Assembly (NCBI GenBank): GCA_949825065.1
Contig: OX463863.1
Location: 15,732,345-15,796,344, forward strand
Reading direction: 5' to 3'
From: Odontocerum albicorne
Lineage: Eukaryota > Arthropoda > Insecta > Trichoptera > Odontoceridae
DNA length: 64,000 nt
Shown here: positions 34,701 through 48,898 of the stretch, piece by piece
How the letters are laid out: every line of letters starts with the position of its first letter
Position numbering within the stretch: the first letter of the stretch is position 1
Notes under the pieces: model-generated
What the model was told of the DNA's origin: nothing
Seen by the model: only the letters and a program-made list of their open reading frames with translations
Databases searched by the model: none
Translations under genes and position numbers: made by a program

Positions 34701-35683
34701 CTATGAATCCTTTCATGAGATTTTAAATTACGTTTGTCTGAGAATGTCTTATAACATTGTCCGCAGCTGTAAGGCTTCTCTCCACTATGAATCCTTTCAT
34801 GAGATTTTAATGCATCTCTTCTTGAGAATATCTTAGCACATTGTCCACAGCTGTAAGGCTTCTCTCCACTATGAATCCTTTCATGAGATTTTAAATAACC
34901 TTTGCCTGAGAATGTCTTATCACATTGTCCGCAGCTGTAAGGCTTCTCTCCACTATGAATCCTTTCATGAGATTTTAAATAATCTTTTCGTAAGAATGTC
35001 TTATCACACTGTCCACAGCTGTAAAGCTTTTCTCCAGTATGAATCCTTTCATGATTTTTTAAACTATTTTTTTGGGAGAATGTCTTATCACATTGTCCAC
35101 ACCTGTAAGGCTTCTCTCCACTATGAATCCTTTCATGAAATTTTAAACTGTTTTTAATGGAGAATGTCTTATCACATTGCCCACAGCTGTAAGGCTTCTC
35201 TCCACTATGAATCCTTTCATGATATTTTAAATTAATTTTTTGGGAGAATGTCTTATCACATTGTCTGCAGCTGTATGGCTTCTCTCCCCGATGAATCCTT
35301 TCATGAGATTTTAAATTACCTTTGTATGAGAATGTCTTATCACATTGTCCACAGCTGTAAGGCTTCTCTCCACTATGAATCCTTTCATTAGATTTTAATT
35401 GATCTTTTCGTGAGAATGTCTTATCACATTGTCCACAGCTGTAAGGCTTCTCTCCACTATGAATCCTTTCATGATCTCTTAATTTATCTTTTCGTGAGAA
35501 TGTTTGTGAACGATTTCCACAACCACAGGATTTCTGTCCAGATGGATTATTTTTATAAATGTTCCTCATATCACTTGAATCTAAAAAATAAGAAAATTAA
35601 AAGAAAATCTCTGAATTATATATTTCTTTGAATATTGAAAATATAGATCTTATTGTAAATGAAAGAACTAAGTCTTCTTATAT

Positions 35684-36148
35684 TCAGACATGGATTCTTA
35701 AAAGAAGAAGGGCATTAATTTTCCTTATGGTGGCTGCTTCCATACAAATACCTTTCTCACTACAATACGTGTTAAATTTATATTGTTTTAAATCTTTATC
35801 ATGTTGCATGTAAAAAGCGTCATTGATTTTAACGGAATGGTAAATTATTTTTAACTTTCTGTCAAAATGATACCTATCATAGTCACAGAGAGTTGTCTTT
35901 CTCAACTTTGGTATATGAGGATCGGAACACTGTACTAAGTTTAATGTATGTACGTGGACGAGGCAAAGGAAGTATGTGTTGCGATAGGAAAGTTTAGCAT
36001 TCCGTCCTTTCTGTCTACTCCAACAAAGAAATGCATACATAAATGTATAAAATAAAAATATTTCCGATACAAACAACAATGATAAGGTTATAATGAGACC
36101 GGTACTGATGTGCACAAAACCATCCAAATACGAGAATATGTAATTCAT
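35684..36148 (-). other. Open frame in intron 2 of ZNF-C (154 codons), uncertain
   Basis: Counterpart of 4541-5008. Two indels change a central block (WSRQKGRNAKLSYRN here) and then restore the original frame, so the tail still matches copies A and B. Confidence 0.25.
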
Positions 36149-36206
36149 TAATACCTTTGTGGCTCCTGATGTGGTTTATTAAACTGGCTTTGCTTTTGTA
36201 CATTTC

Positions 36207-37106
36207 CCGACTGTATCGGACGTATGCGGTCTCCCTTGTACGTGTGTATGTAGTACAAGGGAAATTATAAACTCGGTGTATGATGATAAACGCGGTGTAT
36301 GATAAAAACCTCTGTATGTGATATAGACACTTATGCTATAGGTTTAAGTATTCAAATATGTGCAGATCCATAGGGGTATATAAACTGTGTATGAACTCTT
36401 TATTATATAACTCATGTAATTCTATAAAAGGTAAGATGTGTGTATGTAAATCCTTATATTTCCATGTAAATTCGTGTATGTTCTTATAAATCTATGCTAT
36501 GGAAATATGTATTGTGTTATAATAATATTTAAAATGTATGTAAATATCGCAAATATTCCTTCAGAAAAAGAAGGAATATTTTATGTCTGTTTGAACCCGG
36601 ACGCAAACGCGACCGTAATGTAACTGCCCGATATGAGCGGTGGCCGCCACAGTACATCCCTGACCAGACGTCCTAAGCAGGCCGAAAATCCCGAAAATTG
36701 CGGGACGCGAGGGCTTACTGTGGCCGGTTAACCGTTCATATAAGGCCCCAATCTTGCTGAAAATATACTTCTCTTCACTTGACTGACTTCGTGTTTTACT
36801 TCTTCACCCTTCTTCAAGATCTACAGAGGAATCTCTAATCTGCAACTGTCTTCGCTTCATCTTTTCGTTTTCGCCGGAATTATCGTCCCGAGTCCGCCAC
36901 TGGAACCGATCTGGGCAGCGCGCTGAATACACGGAAACAAGCTCCGCCCACAAGTTCAGAGGCGCATTGACGGAAAGAATATTTCGCCGGAAATTAATTT
37001 AATTAATTTTGGTGATTTACGCTTTGACTCCGCGAACTGGATTCTTCGCGCACTGCAGCAACCATCCGCCTATTCTACAGTCTTTGTACCTGTCTGGTAC
37101 ACCGAC
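36207..37106. mobile_element. Solo LTR (890 bp) with 5-bp target duplication
   Basis: The insert begins TGTATCGGACG at 36212 and ends CTGGTACA at 37101 (TG...CA with short TGTA/TACA inverted ends), flanked by CCGAC at 36207-36211 and 37102-37106. No coding capacity. It contains AT-rich tracts with GTATG repeats, a perfect 12-bp stem (AATATTCCTTC and complement near 36551-36580) and a GC-rich half from 36590. This fits a solo LTR left by LTR-LTR recombination. Superfamily is not determinable without the internal region. A diverged relative is at 58735-59165. Confidence 0.8.
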
Positions 37107-38383
37107 AGTCATCACACTCAAAAGGTTTCCCAGTAGCAGCATTACTTCCAGAGTCCGTGTCATGTAGTTCTGGAGGCCATATAATTCTCATGACACTCGA
37201 CACTCTGCCTGATGAGATGTCAAAATCTAAAATATAAGATTGTTTGGATTTTCTTCCATAAATTTTACTTTAAATTATAAGGAAGAAAATGTTGCACATC
37301 ACTTAATCTTATTTCGTTCCTATTATATGTGAAATTTATCACTCATTTAAGTCATTTTATCCAACAATTCCAGCATCACAGAATGCTATATGGATTTCTC
37401 CAACTTCAAGCCCTCTTTGACTTTATAACTCCATCACTGAAGTTGCAGATCTCAAGTTAAAATGGAACAAGACTTAATAAATATTTAATATTTTTAAACT
37501 CATCAAGCACTCACTGTACTCTGTGCGTGTGTGTCCAGCCCCTGCACTGTTGAGTTGAGCGCACTCCACCTTGACATCAGCCTCTTCTATATCTATACCG
37601 TACTCCGGCACCGACAATGTCCCGAACTGTTCAGCATCCGCTCTCTCTTCCTCCACAGATACGGCCGAGGCTTCTTCATGTTCCCATTTGGGGAAAAGTT
37701 CCCGGGAGTTCATTCCTGATTTTCTTTTCCTTACTTCTATATCTCAATTTATTTACTATTATCCAAGGCGCCAATTGACTATAAAATAAACAGATAATCA
37801 ATTCACCTTGCATCGTTACTAATAAAACGTAAATGTGATAGATGTCACAAATCATCTCCTTAATAGGATGAATTCCTAATTAACACATTCACCGCCACTA
37901 TACAATGGAACTCATTTATTATAGAATCCAAACGAATACTTAGGCCCACACAGCAAAAATACCTCACTAGCCACAAGTATGCAAATGACACTAATGTACG
38001 TGTTTCTACATTTTCACGTCTTGTCATTCCCTTTATCACTCTACAATATATATTTATGGTCAAGTAAGCTACTTGATAAAAACAAGAAAAATATCTCACA
38101 AAACAGATGTGTACTTGCTGAGAATATACCGTTTTACTGGCAAACTAATACACAAGAAAGACTTTATAAAATAAACCTGTAATGGACTAGAGTGCGTGTC
38201 ACGAAATCTTGCACTTTTTAATATATTAACAAGTTTAGTGCGCAATATACAAAATGTGTCAGTGTATTAGCAAGTATCTTTGCCGTGGTTGGTTGATGCG
38301 TTCCATCAGTAGTCAGTTCTAGTCCACTGAAGTTTGAAGCGTGCGCGCGCAGTGTTTATTTGACGAAAAATACTGTGACCATA

Positions 38384-38985
38384 ATGTCTGAAGTTACGAA
38401 GTTAGGAAAAGGAAGAGCATTGTGTGGACAAACTAAAGAAGTGGTTTTGAATGTTTATAATTACATCAAGAAATGACAGGACACTAGTGAGGAGGTCAAT
38501 ATTAATGATTTTTATTTAGTCTTCAGCGAATCACCTTATGGTAGGAGTAGTTAAACATTTTACCCATTTTCGAAAGCCCATTTCAAAGGGATCCCGTTTC
38601 ATTATTGTACATGCTGGAAGTGAAAAAGGTTTCATACCTAATGGTCTACTCATATACAAATCTCACCAAAAAACCGGAGACTACCATGATGACATGAACT
38701 ACAACAACTATCAGAAATAGCTTACGGAAAAACTTATTCCCAACTTAGAACCTAGATCTGTGGTGGTAATTGATAACGCTTCATACCATAATGAAGTAAT
38801 GAATCCTGCACCAACATCAAATCCCAAGAAGGCCGATATGATTCAATGGCTGACTCAGAGGAGTTTCCCTTTTTCAAGTGAAATGCTTAAGCCAGAATTA
38901 TATCGGTTAATCTTAAGACACAAAAATGTATTCAAGGAATACGCCATCGATAGGTTATTTAAGAATAATGGACACGATGTTTATT
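38384..38985 (+). pseudogene. DD82E (Sailor-like) transposase, copy C, large internal and 3' deletions
   Basis: Exon 1 is present (38384 on), then at about 38564 the sequence jumps to FRKPISKGSRFIIVHAGSEK, losing the HTH exon and first Asp. VVIDNASYHNEV and the insertion up to DRLFKNNGHDV remain. At about 38983 it jumps again past LPPYHPDLNPIE into the 3' flank. It therefore lacks first Asp and Glu. Confidence 0.8.
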
Positions 38986-40302
38986 GAGGAAAATAAAAAC
39001 ACTTATGTGGAACAGTACACAAAAATAGGAATAATTTTTCTCATGTCTAAATGCAAATATCAAAGAAACTGTGCTGAAGTACGTGGGTACACTTTTGAAG
39101 TGTTATAATTGTCCTCACAAAAATTCAAATATCAAGGAAACTCGCATTTTTAACGGGAACGCTAAATAATTTGTTGCTTCTGGTTTTGAGATTATTTCAA
39201 CACATTTTAATCAAAATAAGACGCAAAAGTGAAAGAATGTTAACAAAACAAAATGCATGACGAGCTTTGTTAATAATATCGATTAAAATATAAAACAGTG
39301 AATATTACCTCGGAGCCAAGGTATTGAAATCGGTTGCAGTACACAGCAATATAACAGGGACACTGTGTCTCTCTCAAATAATGTCCGTCGTTGTGAAGTC
39401 TTACAAAGGAAGGAATGCACGCAAATAATGTCACTAAGGAAAATGTCATTTTCTTCTTCTTCCTAAATAGTGGCCGTGCACTCCTATATTTATGAAGGAG
39501 TATACGCCAGTGTCAAGTGATGCAAATCTCATTTTAACGGCTCAAATTTAACTACACCATAGATAAAATTGTTCTTCTTAAATAATGGCCTTAAGCTTTT
39601 ATATAGGAAGGAGTATACGCCAGTGTTGATGGAGAACGTGAGCACTATTTTTTAAGTTAATGGACTAATGCCGTAATGGTGTTCATTATAACCAGGTTCA
39701 TTTGTACTTTACATTTCAAAGATTATTTTATATTTGTGCCAACGTTGGTGTATTTTTATGATGAATTAATGTAGTAATAGTACTTATTGCAACCAGGTTT
39801 GTCTGTACTTTGTATTTCAAATAATATTTTATATTTCTACCAATCTTTATGTAATTTTGTTATGAACTAACGTTGTACCGATTAATTTAGACACAAGTTT
39901 CATAATATAATTTGGACACAAGTTTCATAAACTAATTTGATAAGTCATTTTGATGCAATGTTTTTATTCTTTATGATTATTTTTTTAAATATATTAAATG
40001 TTCAATATTTTTATTCAATATTATTTTAAATATTGTATATAACACTTTCTTTATAATGGCAATCTTTTACCCATCAAGGTGTAATCCTTTCTCTTATTCT
40101 TCCTCTTAATTTAGAGCTGTCACAAGGATCACCTTTCTTGAGATATTGACCCAAGCTGATTGATCCATTCCATCTTTTCGGAGGGTTTCATTCCAGCGGG
40201 TATTTCACATATTGCTACGTACGAAAATCTTGCACAACTCATCTTTCTTCATGGCCACGCAAATTTATAGTTAAGGCATTAACACTGCGGAGGTTAAAAT
40301 AC
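38986..40302. other. Spacer, no gene seen
   Basis: To about 39640 it follows the copy A 3' flank, with a damaged version of fold-back family 2. From 39660 to 40262 it is unique to this unit, AT-rich and without coding features. Confidence 0.45.
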
Positions 40303-40515
40303 ATTGTCATTTGTTTGGTCACACACTGTTTATTCCACTTTATATAATGGTACGGGTATAACCCTACCAGTTTCAAAGTTTTTACCTTATCTTCAGGAGA
40401 ACACAAACGAGTCTTGTTTGTACTCCCCTGATGATGAGATGAAAACCTTGAAACCGGTAAGGTTATACCATTATATTAGGTGGAATAAACAGTGTTGGAC
40501 TAAACAAATTACAAT
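40303..40515. mobile_element. Fold-back element, family 3
   Basis: Same inverted-repeat element as at 11410; both arms present, right arm with CTGATGATGAG. Confidence 0.75.
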
Positions 40516-40639
40516 AAATTAGATTTAAGACACGTTGCCCATTTAGAGTATCATATTGTTAACATGTCATTACACGCACATAATATATTCCAGCAGACGC
40601 ATGCTGGACTTCCTCACAATGCACGACATGCTCGCCTGC

Positions 40640-40850
40640 AAATTGTAATGTCTTAACTAATTATAAATAATATGTTTTGAATACTTGTTTAAAATGCTTT
40701 AGTTATTAAGTTTAGTAAAGTTATTCTGGCAACATTCCCCTCTGTGGAGAGCTACACCACACTCCTTACACATGTAACGGGTCTCACTTCTCTTCTTGTG
40801 TGCAGCACATACCTCGCAAGTTCTGCGGGGTTTTTATTTTTGTCACTTGA
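40640..40850 (-). pseudogene. piggyBac-like cysteine-rich end, single unit
   Basis: Minus reading keeps RRTCEVCAAHKKRSETRY, MCKECGVALHRGECCQNNF without a stop, the best preserved single unit. The rest of the transposase is missing and the frame is closed just upstream. Confidence 0.55.
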
Positions 40851-41734
40851 TGGAATATATATCAGCATATGTTTAGGCATGTTCTTTGACAACCTATTTA
40901 GAAGATTCAGCATATTTTATATTCCTATTCTCATTTCTAACGACTAGTAATATGAACATTTAGTATATATTAACACTTTGTATCCCATGTAACGTGATTG
41001 ACTTCATTTGCGTTGAATCCCGGTCCCATATTTTCCCATGATCGATACCTCTTATAAAAAAGAACATATTACTGACATCTAGCAAATATTTTTGTAAACA
41101 ATTCAACCTTTGAACGATTGTCTCCGCATTCTAGCATGAATAATTCATTCATCAAAGATTAAATAAAAAAATACAATGTTTTAAATTTAAGCATTTTTTT
41201 TATAAACACAAATATAACAATACCAACAAAGTAATTTTGAGAATCACTGCTTTAGATAATAAAAACATGCATGAATTGATTAATGACGGAGATTTTGACG
41301 TTCCGTTGTATTATTAATAATAACAATTTTAGAAAAACCTTCACAAACATCAGAATTTCTAAAAAAAAAGCCGTCACTAGGAAAGGTTATTTTCATTTAA
41401 ATCGGGTTTTAAAGTGTTAATAAATAAATTTACTTTTTAACTGCATTTATGTAATATTTATTTAGTACTGAAATGTCCAACTAATTTTTTTATTTATTTT
41501 TTAGTGTATTTCAATATTTATTTGTAATAAATGATTTATTTGTATAACATTTTAATTACCATATATATAAAAGGAAGTTTCTTTTCCATATTTACACCCA
41601 AATTATTGTTTATGTTATTTCATTAAAGTGTAGTCTTTTTGTTTTAAATAGGCAATCCACCCAAACTAGGATGATTTGTGCCACCAAATTAAAGACATTA
41701 TGCAATTATATGAGGCAATATAGTAAAACAAATT

Positions 41735-42016
41735 TTATAAAACGACAATTCTAGATAATTTAAGTTTCAACTGATAAAGCTTAAAAAATTTAACAATCAA
41801 TCTATAAGTGGAAAAGTTCCTCAAAGAGATAAGAAATGCAATATTCATTGGACGCAGTAAAGATATGGCTTTCAGTAAATCAAATCTGTCTCGCAAAGGA
41901 CAACCGAAAAATGCACGGTCTATAGTTTCATCATCCAGATTACACTTGCAGTCGGGATTCTCCACAATACCCATTCTGTAAAGGTGACTAGCCACCAGGC
42001 AATCTGCAAACGACAC
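41735..42016 (-). pseudogene. Non-LTR retrotransposon C-terminal fragment
   Basis: VASHLYRMGIVENPDCKC and the downstream IDRAFFGCPLRDRFDLL are conserved with 22106-22396; the N-terminal side is truncated by a small deletion. Confidence 0.6.
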
Positions 42017-44540
42017 ATGACAGACACTTCCATCTTGTCCATTCTTATTATATTAAACCATGGTTTTAAAGCTATAGATTGTTGGATTGATTTATATTTT
42101 GAGCCCTTATTTACGCCAGTTATAGCCCAATCCAGCTAAAAGCAGTAATACTCAAATTGGAATTTCGCATGAATATAAATGCAACTTGTCACAAGAATTA
42201 TAAACATTTATATGAATCATCTACAAAAAACTATAGAAAAACAGTACGCACATGCTTACAAACCATCATACATAAAATACATACCTGATAAGTCAAGGCT
42301 CAGGTAATCAAAGCCCTAATATACAAAAGTGTAGAGACACCCTTTTGCCAAAAAACATTTAATCTCTTTTCACACTTTTGATACTTAACTCCTAATAACA
42401 ACACGTTTATTAGTCAAATTGTCCATTCAAAAACACATCGTTGCTGGACCTCGTATTCGAGGATCCCCTCATCATTCCAACGTCAAATCAATTAGACCGT
42501 GCCGTGGAGTTTGATTTTTAATCATTGCGTTTTTTCCTATAAAGTAAATACACATGCCTAATAAAATATGCATTTTGGTTTTTATTACATTTTTTAAACT
42601 GTAAATTTTGGTTTTTATTACATTTTTTTAAATGTAAATTTTGTCAGAATAAAATATTTTCAGTTAATTTTATGAAATTATTTGCATTTTGCTTGTCAGG
42701 GGTCGCCAACGCATGGTTTTATAAAAATTATTTATTTTTCAAAACAATCTTTTGGTATGTTAAATTTTGAAGCACGCCAAACAAAGACCGTTTTTTACAA
42801 TCTGGACAATAATACCTCGTCTCTTTAGTAAAATTTTTGTGTCCATAAGAAAGATTTTACTCTAGAAATGTTCTATGATCTCGATAAAATACTTATAACT
42901 AAAGAATATTTTTATATTTCATTTATTTTACACATGACAAGAAATATACATAATTTGTGAAAAAACCACAAATACAGTAACCGGCGATAAGTAATACACA
43001 TGGGGCTTAAATTCAAAATGTATGACTGACGGACCCGACGCTCTCTTTCTTAAGGAAGAGACTGTCGGCCAAAATCGGCTTTGTAGAGCGTCGTATCTGT
43101 CATTCATACATTTTGAGTATAAGCCTGATGTGTATTACTTACTGCCGAGTACTGTAATTTAATTTGGACACACAATTTTAATGGATCTGGGTTTGTTACC
43201 TTTCATTTGTCATGTCCCCAGTTAACTAGGCTTTTGCCTGTATCTCACTGAGGACATATAGCATGAAAAAATAAATCGATACTTCTTTCCGATTTTTTAT
43301 TATATTAAACCCCGTTGCACATTCTCATCAACCTGACAAACAGTGACAATCAATTACACATGTATACATCACGCGAATCAAACCCCCACACTTGATCACT
43401 CCAGACAGACAAAAACGGTTATCCCACAATATACCGCACATAATCATAAAAAAAAACAACGAAAAATTCCTCACTCAAGAGCTCATACAAACTTTTGCTA
43501 CAAGTCATTCCTCTTGCAAACCTAAGTACTCAAACTCCTGTCGCAATAACAACCAAGCTCGGATCGACTGCTTAAATTGTTTTCCTCCCTTTGCCTTTAT
43601 TGATTTTGGCACCCCATTGTATGTCATGGGAGCATAAAAGGCATATTGCCTTTGGGCAAAAGATGTTTTAACTCAAGGGATGGTGAACATTCGATCAGCT
43701 ACCATGGGTGTCATGTGTCTCTGCTGAGTCTGCATCTTCCCTTCTTCTCGGTGATATTGCCAGAGAATGGTTAAATCGTAGGTGTGCCAAAAATGTTGTG
43801 ATTCATCAACAAAAAGGCTGTAAAAATGTGTTTCATAAGCAAAAATGCATAGGCACTTGCTGCCTTTTTGCTTATAAATCACATTTTACTGCTTTTTTGC
43901 TTAGAAACCCTAGAATTTTGTAAAATTAAATAAGACATTATGTCGATTTTAGTATTGAAATAAATGGTTTACTGTATTTTTGTTATGGATTATGGTTCAG
44001 AATTTGGTATGGGATATTGCCTAATACTTAGTTAAATTTCTGATAAAATTATTTACTTGAGTTGTCATTGTCACCTTGAGCCTCTTGTATACGTTCACTC
44101 AATCATGGTAGTAGTACCATAGAGACACTTTATTTTTCTATTACTGGAAGGTGGTATAATAAAAATATCCAATAATTTAAGCAGTTTTATTGATAATAAA
44201 CATAACATTAATCCATAGTCTCCAGGAGAGTGCACTAAAACACAGGCTATTCATTTATTAAATAATAAAACGATAAAATATAACACCTGAAAAACTATTT
44301 CAAAAGTTATGCAAATAATAAAGTTTAAAGTTAAAAATTTAGGTAATCGGTTCTGCTTTTTTTAAAAAATGAATTTCTAGCTCAATTCAATTTAAAAATG
44401 TAACTCGACAATGCCGTTTCAGTATTCCTCTTCACTGTGATTCCTGGCACAAGATATTAAATAACCTTTTTCTACGAATGTCTTGCTGCAATTTCCATAC
44501 ATTTAAGGGCTCTTATCCGCTATGAATCCTTCAATAGTCA
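42017..44540. repeat. Repeat block left of ZNF-D array
   Basis: Counterpart of 22397-24780 without the GC-richer insert. The minus reading near 42790-42850 (YGHKNFTKETRYYCPDCKK) is open longer than in block B and resembles a piggyBac cysteine-rich end. The inverted repeat around GTGTTTCATAAGCAAAAA lies at about 43827-43888. Confidence 0.45.
42975..43155. mobile_element. Fold-back MITE, family 4 (about 180 bp)
   Basis: Inverted arms of about 55 bp share TAAGTAATACACAT, then GGGCTTA/AGGCTTA and CAAAATGTATGA, closing on GACGCTCT/AGAGCGTC. Block B retains only the right end near 23453-23475. Confidence 0.7.
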
Positions 44541-45400
<860 letters not shown>

Positions 45401-48088
45401 TTAATTACATTGTCCACAGCTGTAAGGCTTCTCTCCATTATGAATCCTTTCATGAGATTTTAAATGATTTTTTTGGGAGAATGTCTCATCACATTGCCCA
45501 CAGCTGTAAGGCTTCTCTCCACTATGAATCCTTTCATGAGATTTTAATGCATCTCGTCTTAAGAATATCTTAGCACATTGTCCACAGCTGTAAGGCTTCT
45601 CTCCACTATGAATCCTTTCATGAGATTTTAAATTACCTTTGTCTGAGAATGTCTTATCGCATTGTCCGCAGCTGTAAGGCTTCTCTCCACTATGAATCCT
45701 TTCATGAGATTTTAAATAATATTTTCGTAAGAATGTCTTATCACATTGTCCACAGCTGTAAGGCTTTTCTCCAGAATGAATCCTTTCATGAAATTTTAAA
45801 CTATTTTTTTGGGAGAATGTCTTATCACATTGTCCACACCTGTAAGGCTTCTCTCCACTATGAATCCTTTCATGAAATTTTAAACTATTTTTATGGGAGA
45901 ATGTCTTATCACATTGCCCACAGCTGTAAGGCTTCTCTCCACTATGAATCCTTTCATGAGATTTTAAATTAGCTTTGCCTGAGAATGTCTTATCACATTG
46001 TCCGCAGCTGAATGGCTTCTCTCCTCGATGAATCCTTTCATGAGATTTTAAATCACCTTTTCGTAAGAATGTCTTATAACATTGTCCACAGCTGTAAGGC
46101 TTCTCTCCACTATGAATCCTTTCATGAGATTTTAATTGATCTTTTCGTGAGAATGTCTTATCACATTGTCCACAGCTGTAAGGCTTCTCTCCACTATGAA
46201 TCCTTTCATGAGATTTTAAATATTCTTTTCGAGAGAATGTCTTATCACACTGTCCACAGCTGTAAGGCTTCCCTTTACTATGAATTATTTCATGACGTTT
46301 TAAAATACCTTTGTCTGAGAATGTTTTACCACATTGCCCACAGCTGTAAGGCTTCTCTCCACTATGAATCTTAACATGATATTTTAAATTACCTTTGTCT
46401 GAGAATCTCTTATCACATTGTCCACAACTGTAAGGCTTCTCTCCAGTATGAATTCTTTCATGAGTTTTCAAATAACCTTTTTGTGAGAATGTCTTACCAC
46501 ATTGTCCACAGCTGTAAGGCTTCTCTCCACTACGAATCCTTTCATGATCTCTTAATTTATCTTTTCGTGAGAATGGATGTGAAAGATTTCCACAACCATA
46601 GGATTTCTGTCTAATTGGATTATTTTTATAAATGTTGCTCATATCACCTGAATCTAAAAATATATGAAAATTAAGAGAAAATCTCTGAATTATATTTTTC
46701 TTTGAATATTGAAAATATAGATCTTATTGTAATAAAGCATTTCTCGAATTTGAGTTCTTTGATTCAAACAATAATTAACTTGAATTGAATTTTTGACTAA
46801 GAAAAAATTTGACAGAGTTAAGATAAAAATATTTTAACTTTATTGTTGTATTTTCCGCAGAGAAGTAATTAAATCTAAAAACATAACAATATTATATGAT
46901 TAATTAATGAAAGAACTAAGTCTTCTTATATTCAAACATGGATTCTTAAAAGAAGAAGGGCATTAAATTTCCTTATAGTGGCTGCTTCCATACAAATACC
47001 TTTCTCACTACAATACGTGTTAAATTTATATTGTTTTAAATCTTTATCATGTTGCATGTAAACAGCGTCATTGATTTTTACGGAATGTTAAATTATTTTT
47101 AACATTATTGTAAATTATTTTTAACATTCTGTCAAAATGATACCTATCATAGTCGCAGCGAGTTGTCTTTCTCAACTTTGGTATATGAGGATGAATGACA
47201 GGTTCACCTCACGACTGATACAGAAGGGTGACAATAGGAAATAACTCGACACACATTGCACTATGACAGACTTCTGGACCCACCTAGATCGGAACACTGT
47301 ACTAAGTTAAACACTTGGAACTGGTAAAATGTATGTATGTGGACGAAGCAAAGGAAGTATTTTGCGATTGGAAAGTTTAGCATTCCGTCCTTTCTGTCTA
47401 CCCCAACGAAGAAATGCATACATAAATGTATTAAATAAAAATATTTCCAATACAATCCAAATACGAGAATATGTAATTATTTATTACCTTTGTGGTTCCT
47501 GATGTGGTTTATTAAACTGGCTTTGCTTTTGTACATTTCCCCACAGTCATCACACTCAAAAGGTTTCCCAGTATCAGCATTACTTCCAGAGTCCGTGTAA
47601 TGTAGTTCTGGAGGCCAAATAATTCTCATGACACTCGACACTCTGCCTGATGAGATGTCAAAATCTAAAATATAAGATTTTTTGGATTTCCTTTAAATTT
47701 AATTTTAAATTATAAGGAAGAAAATGTTGCACACCGCTTAATCTTATTTCGTTTCTATTATATGTGAAATTTATCACTCATTTAAATGTTTATCCAACAA
47801 TTCCAGCAGCACAGAATGCTATAGAAGACAATATTTTGACCATGATGATAAATAAATATTCAATATTTTTAAACTCATTAAGCACTCACTGTACTCTGTG
47901 CGTGTGTCTCCATCCCCTGCACTGTTGAGTTGAGCGCACTCCACCTTGACATCAGCCTCTTCTATATCTATACTGTAGTCCGGCACCGACAATGTCCCGA
48001 GCTGTTCAGCATCCGCTCTCTCTTCCTTCACAGATAAGACCGAGGCTTCTTCATCTTCCCATTTGGGGAAAAGTTCCCGGGAGTTCAT
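45401..48088 (-). CDS. C2H2 zinc-finger protein, copy D (three exons, 542 aa, 13 canonical fingers)
   Basis: Exon 1 48088-47890 (199 nt), exon 2 47664-47488 (177 nt), exon 3 46653-45401; phases match and total 543 codons. Exon 1 keeps VKEE and VKVE. Exon 2 keeps CDDC and H-x3-H. Exon 3 begins MSNIYKNNPIRQKSYGCGN, a degenerate first finger, then 13 fingers with more diverse helices than A or B, for example SDKGILKRH, LRKYYLKSH and LRRDALKSH. One linker is HSKGKP. The protein ends at CGQCN followed by TAA, halfway through a fourteenth finger. Intron 2 holds a 97-bp insertion absent from other copies. It is the most diverged full copy, with copy C its closest relative by finger types. Confidence 0.85.
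47192..47288. other. About 97-bp insertion in intron 2 of ZNF-D
   Basis: Copies A, B and C read GAGGATCGGAACACTG here; D has about 97 bp between GAGGAT and CGGAACACTG, with GAT possibly duplicated. The insert is less AT-rich than its surroundings (TTCACCTCACGACTGATACA). Origin not recognised. Confidence 0.5.
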
Positions 48089-48633
48089 TCCTGATTTTCT
48101 TTTCCTTACTTCTGTATCTCAATTTATTTACTATTATCCAAGGCGCCAATTAACTATAAAATAAACAGATAATCAATTCACCTTGCATCGTTACTAATAA
48201 AATGTAAATGTGATAGATGTCACAAATCATCTCCTTAATAGATGAATTCCTAATTAACGCATTCACCACCACTTTACAATGGAACTCATTTGTTATAAAA
48301 TCCAAACGAATACTTAGGCCCACACAGCAAAAATACTTTGCTAGCCACAAGTATGCAAATGACACTAATGTATGTACGTGTTTCTACATTTTCACGTCTT
48401 TATATTTCCTTTATCACTCTACAATATCTATTTATGGTCAAGTAAGCTACTTGATAAAAACAATAAAAATAACTCACAAAACAGATGTGTACTTGCTGAG
48501 AATATACCGTTTTACTGGCAAACTAATACACAAGAAAGACTTTATAAAATAAACCTATAATGGACTAGAGCGCGTGTCACGACACCTTGCACTTTTTAAC
48601 ACATTGACAAGTTTAGTGCGTAATATAAAAAAC

Positions 48634-48782
48634 GATGTTCAGTAATTTTAATTATTTTATAAACTTTAATATAAGCCTCAATTCTAATAAATAGTAAGTT
48701 ATTTAGGTAAATACATTACATAAGGTTGTATTGGGGCAAATTTGTAACCTGTCACAGGACTCATCCTAGAATTTCCGAACTT
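48634..48782. mobile_element. TA-flanked MITE, family 1, left end deleted
   Basis: The right half of the same ancestral insertion as at 6255 and 29794 (ends CGAACTT then TA). The left arm is missing, replaced directly by upstream sequence. Confidence 0.8.
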
Positions 48783-48898
48783 TAGTAAGTATCTTTGCCG
48801 TGGTTGGTTGATGCGTTCCGTCAGTAGTCAATTCTAGTCCACTGACGTTTTAAGCGTGCCCGGGCAGTGTTTATTTGACGAAAAATACGGTGACCATA

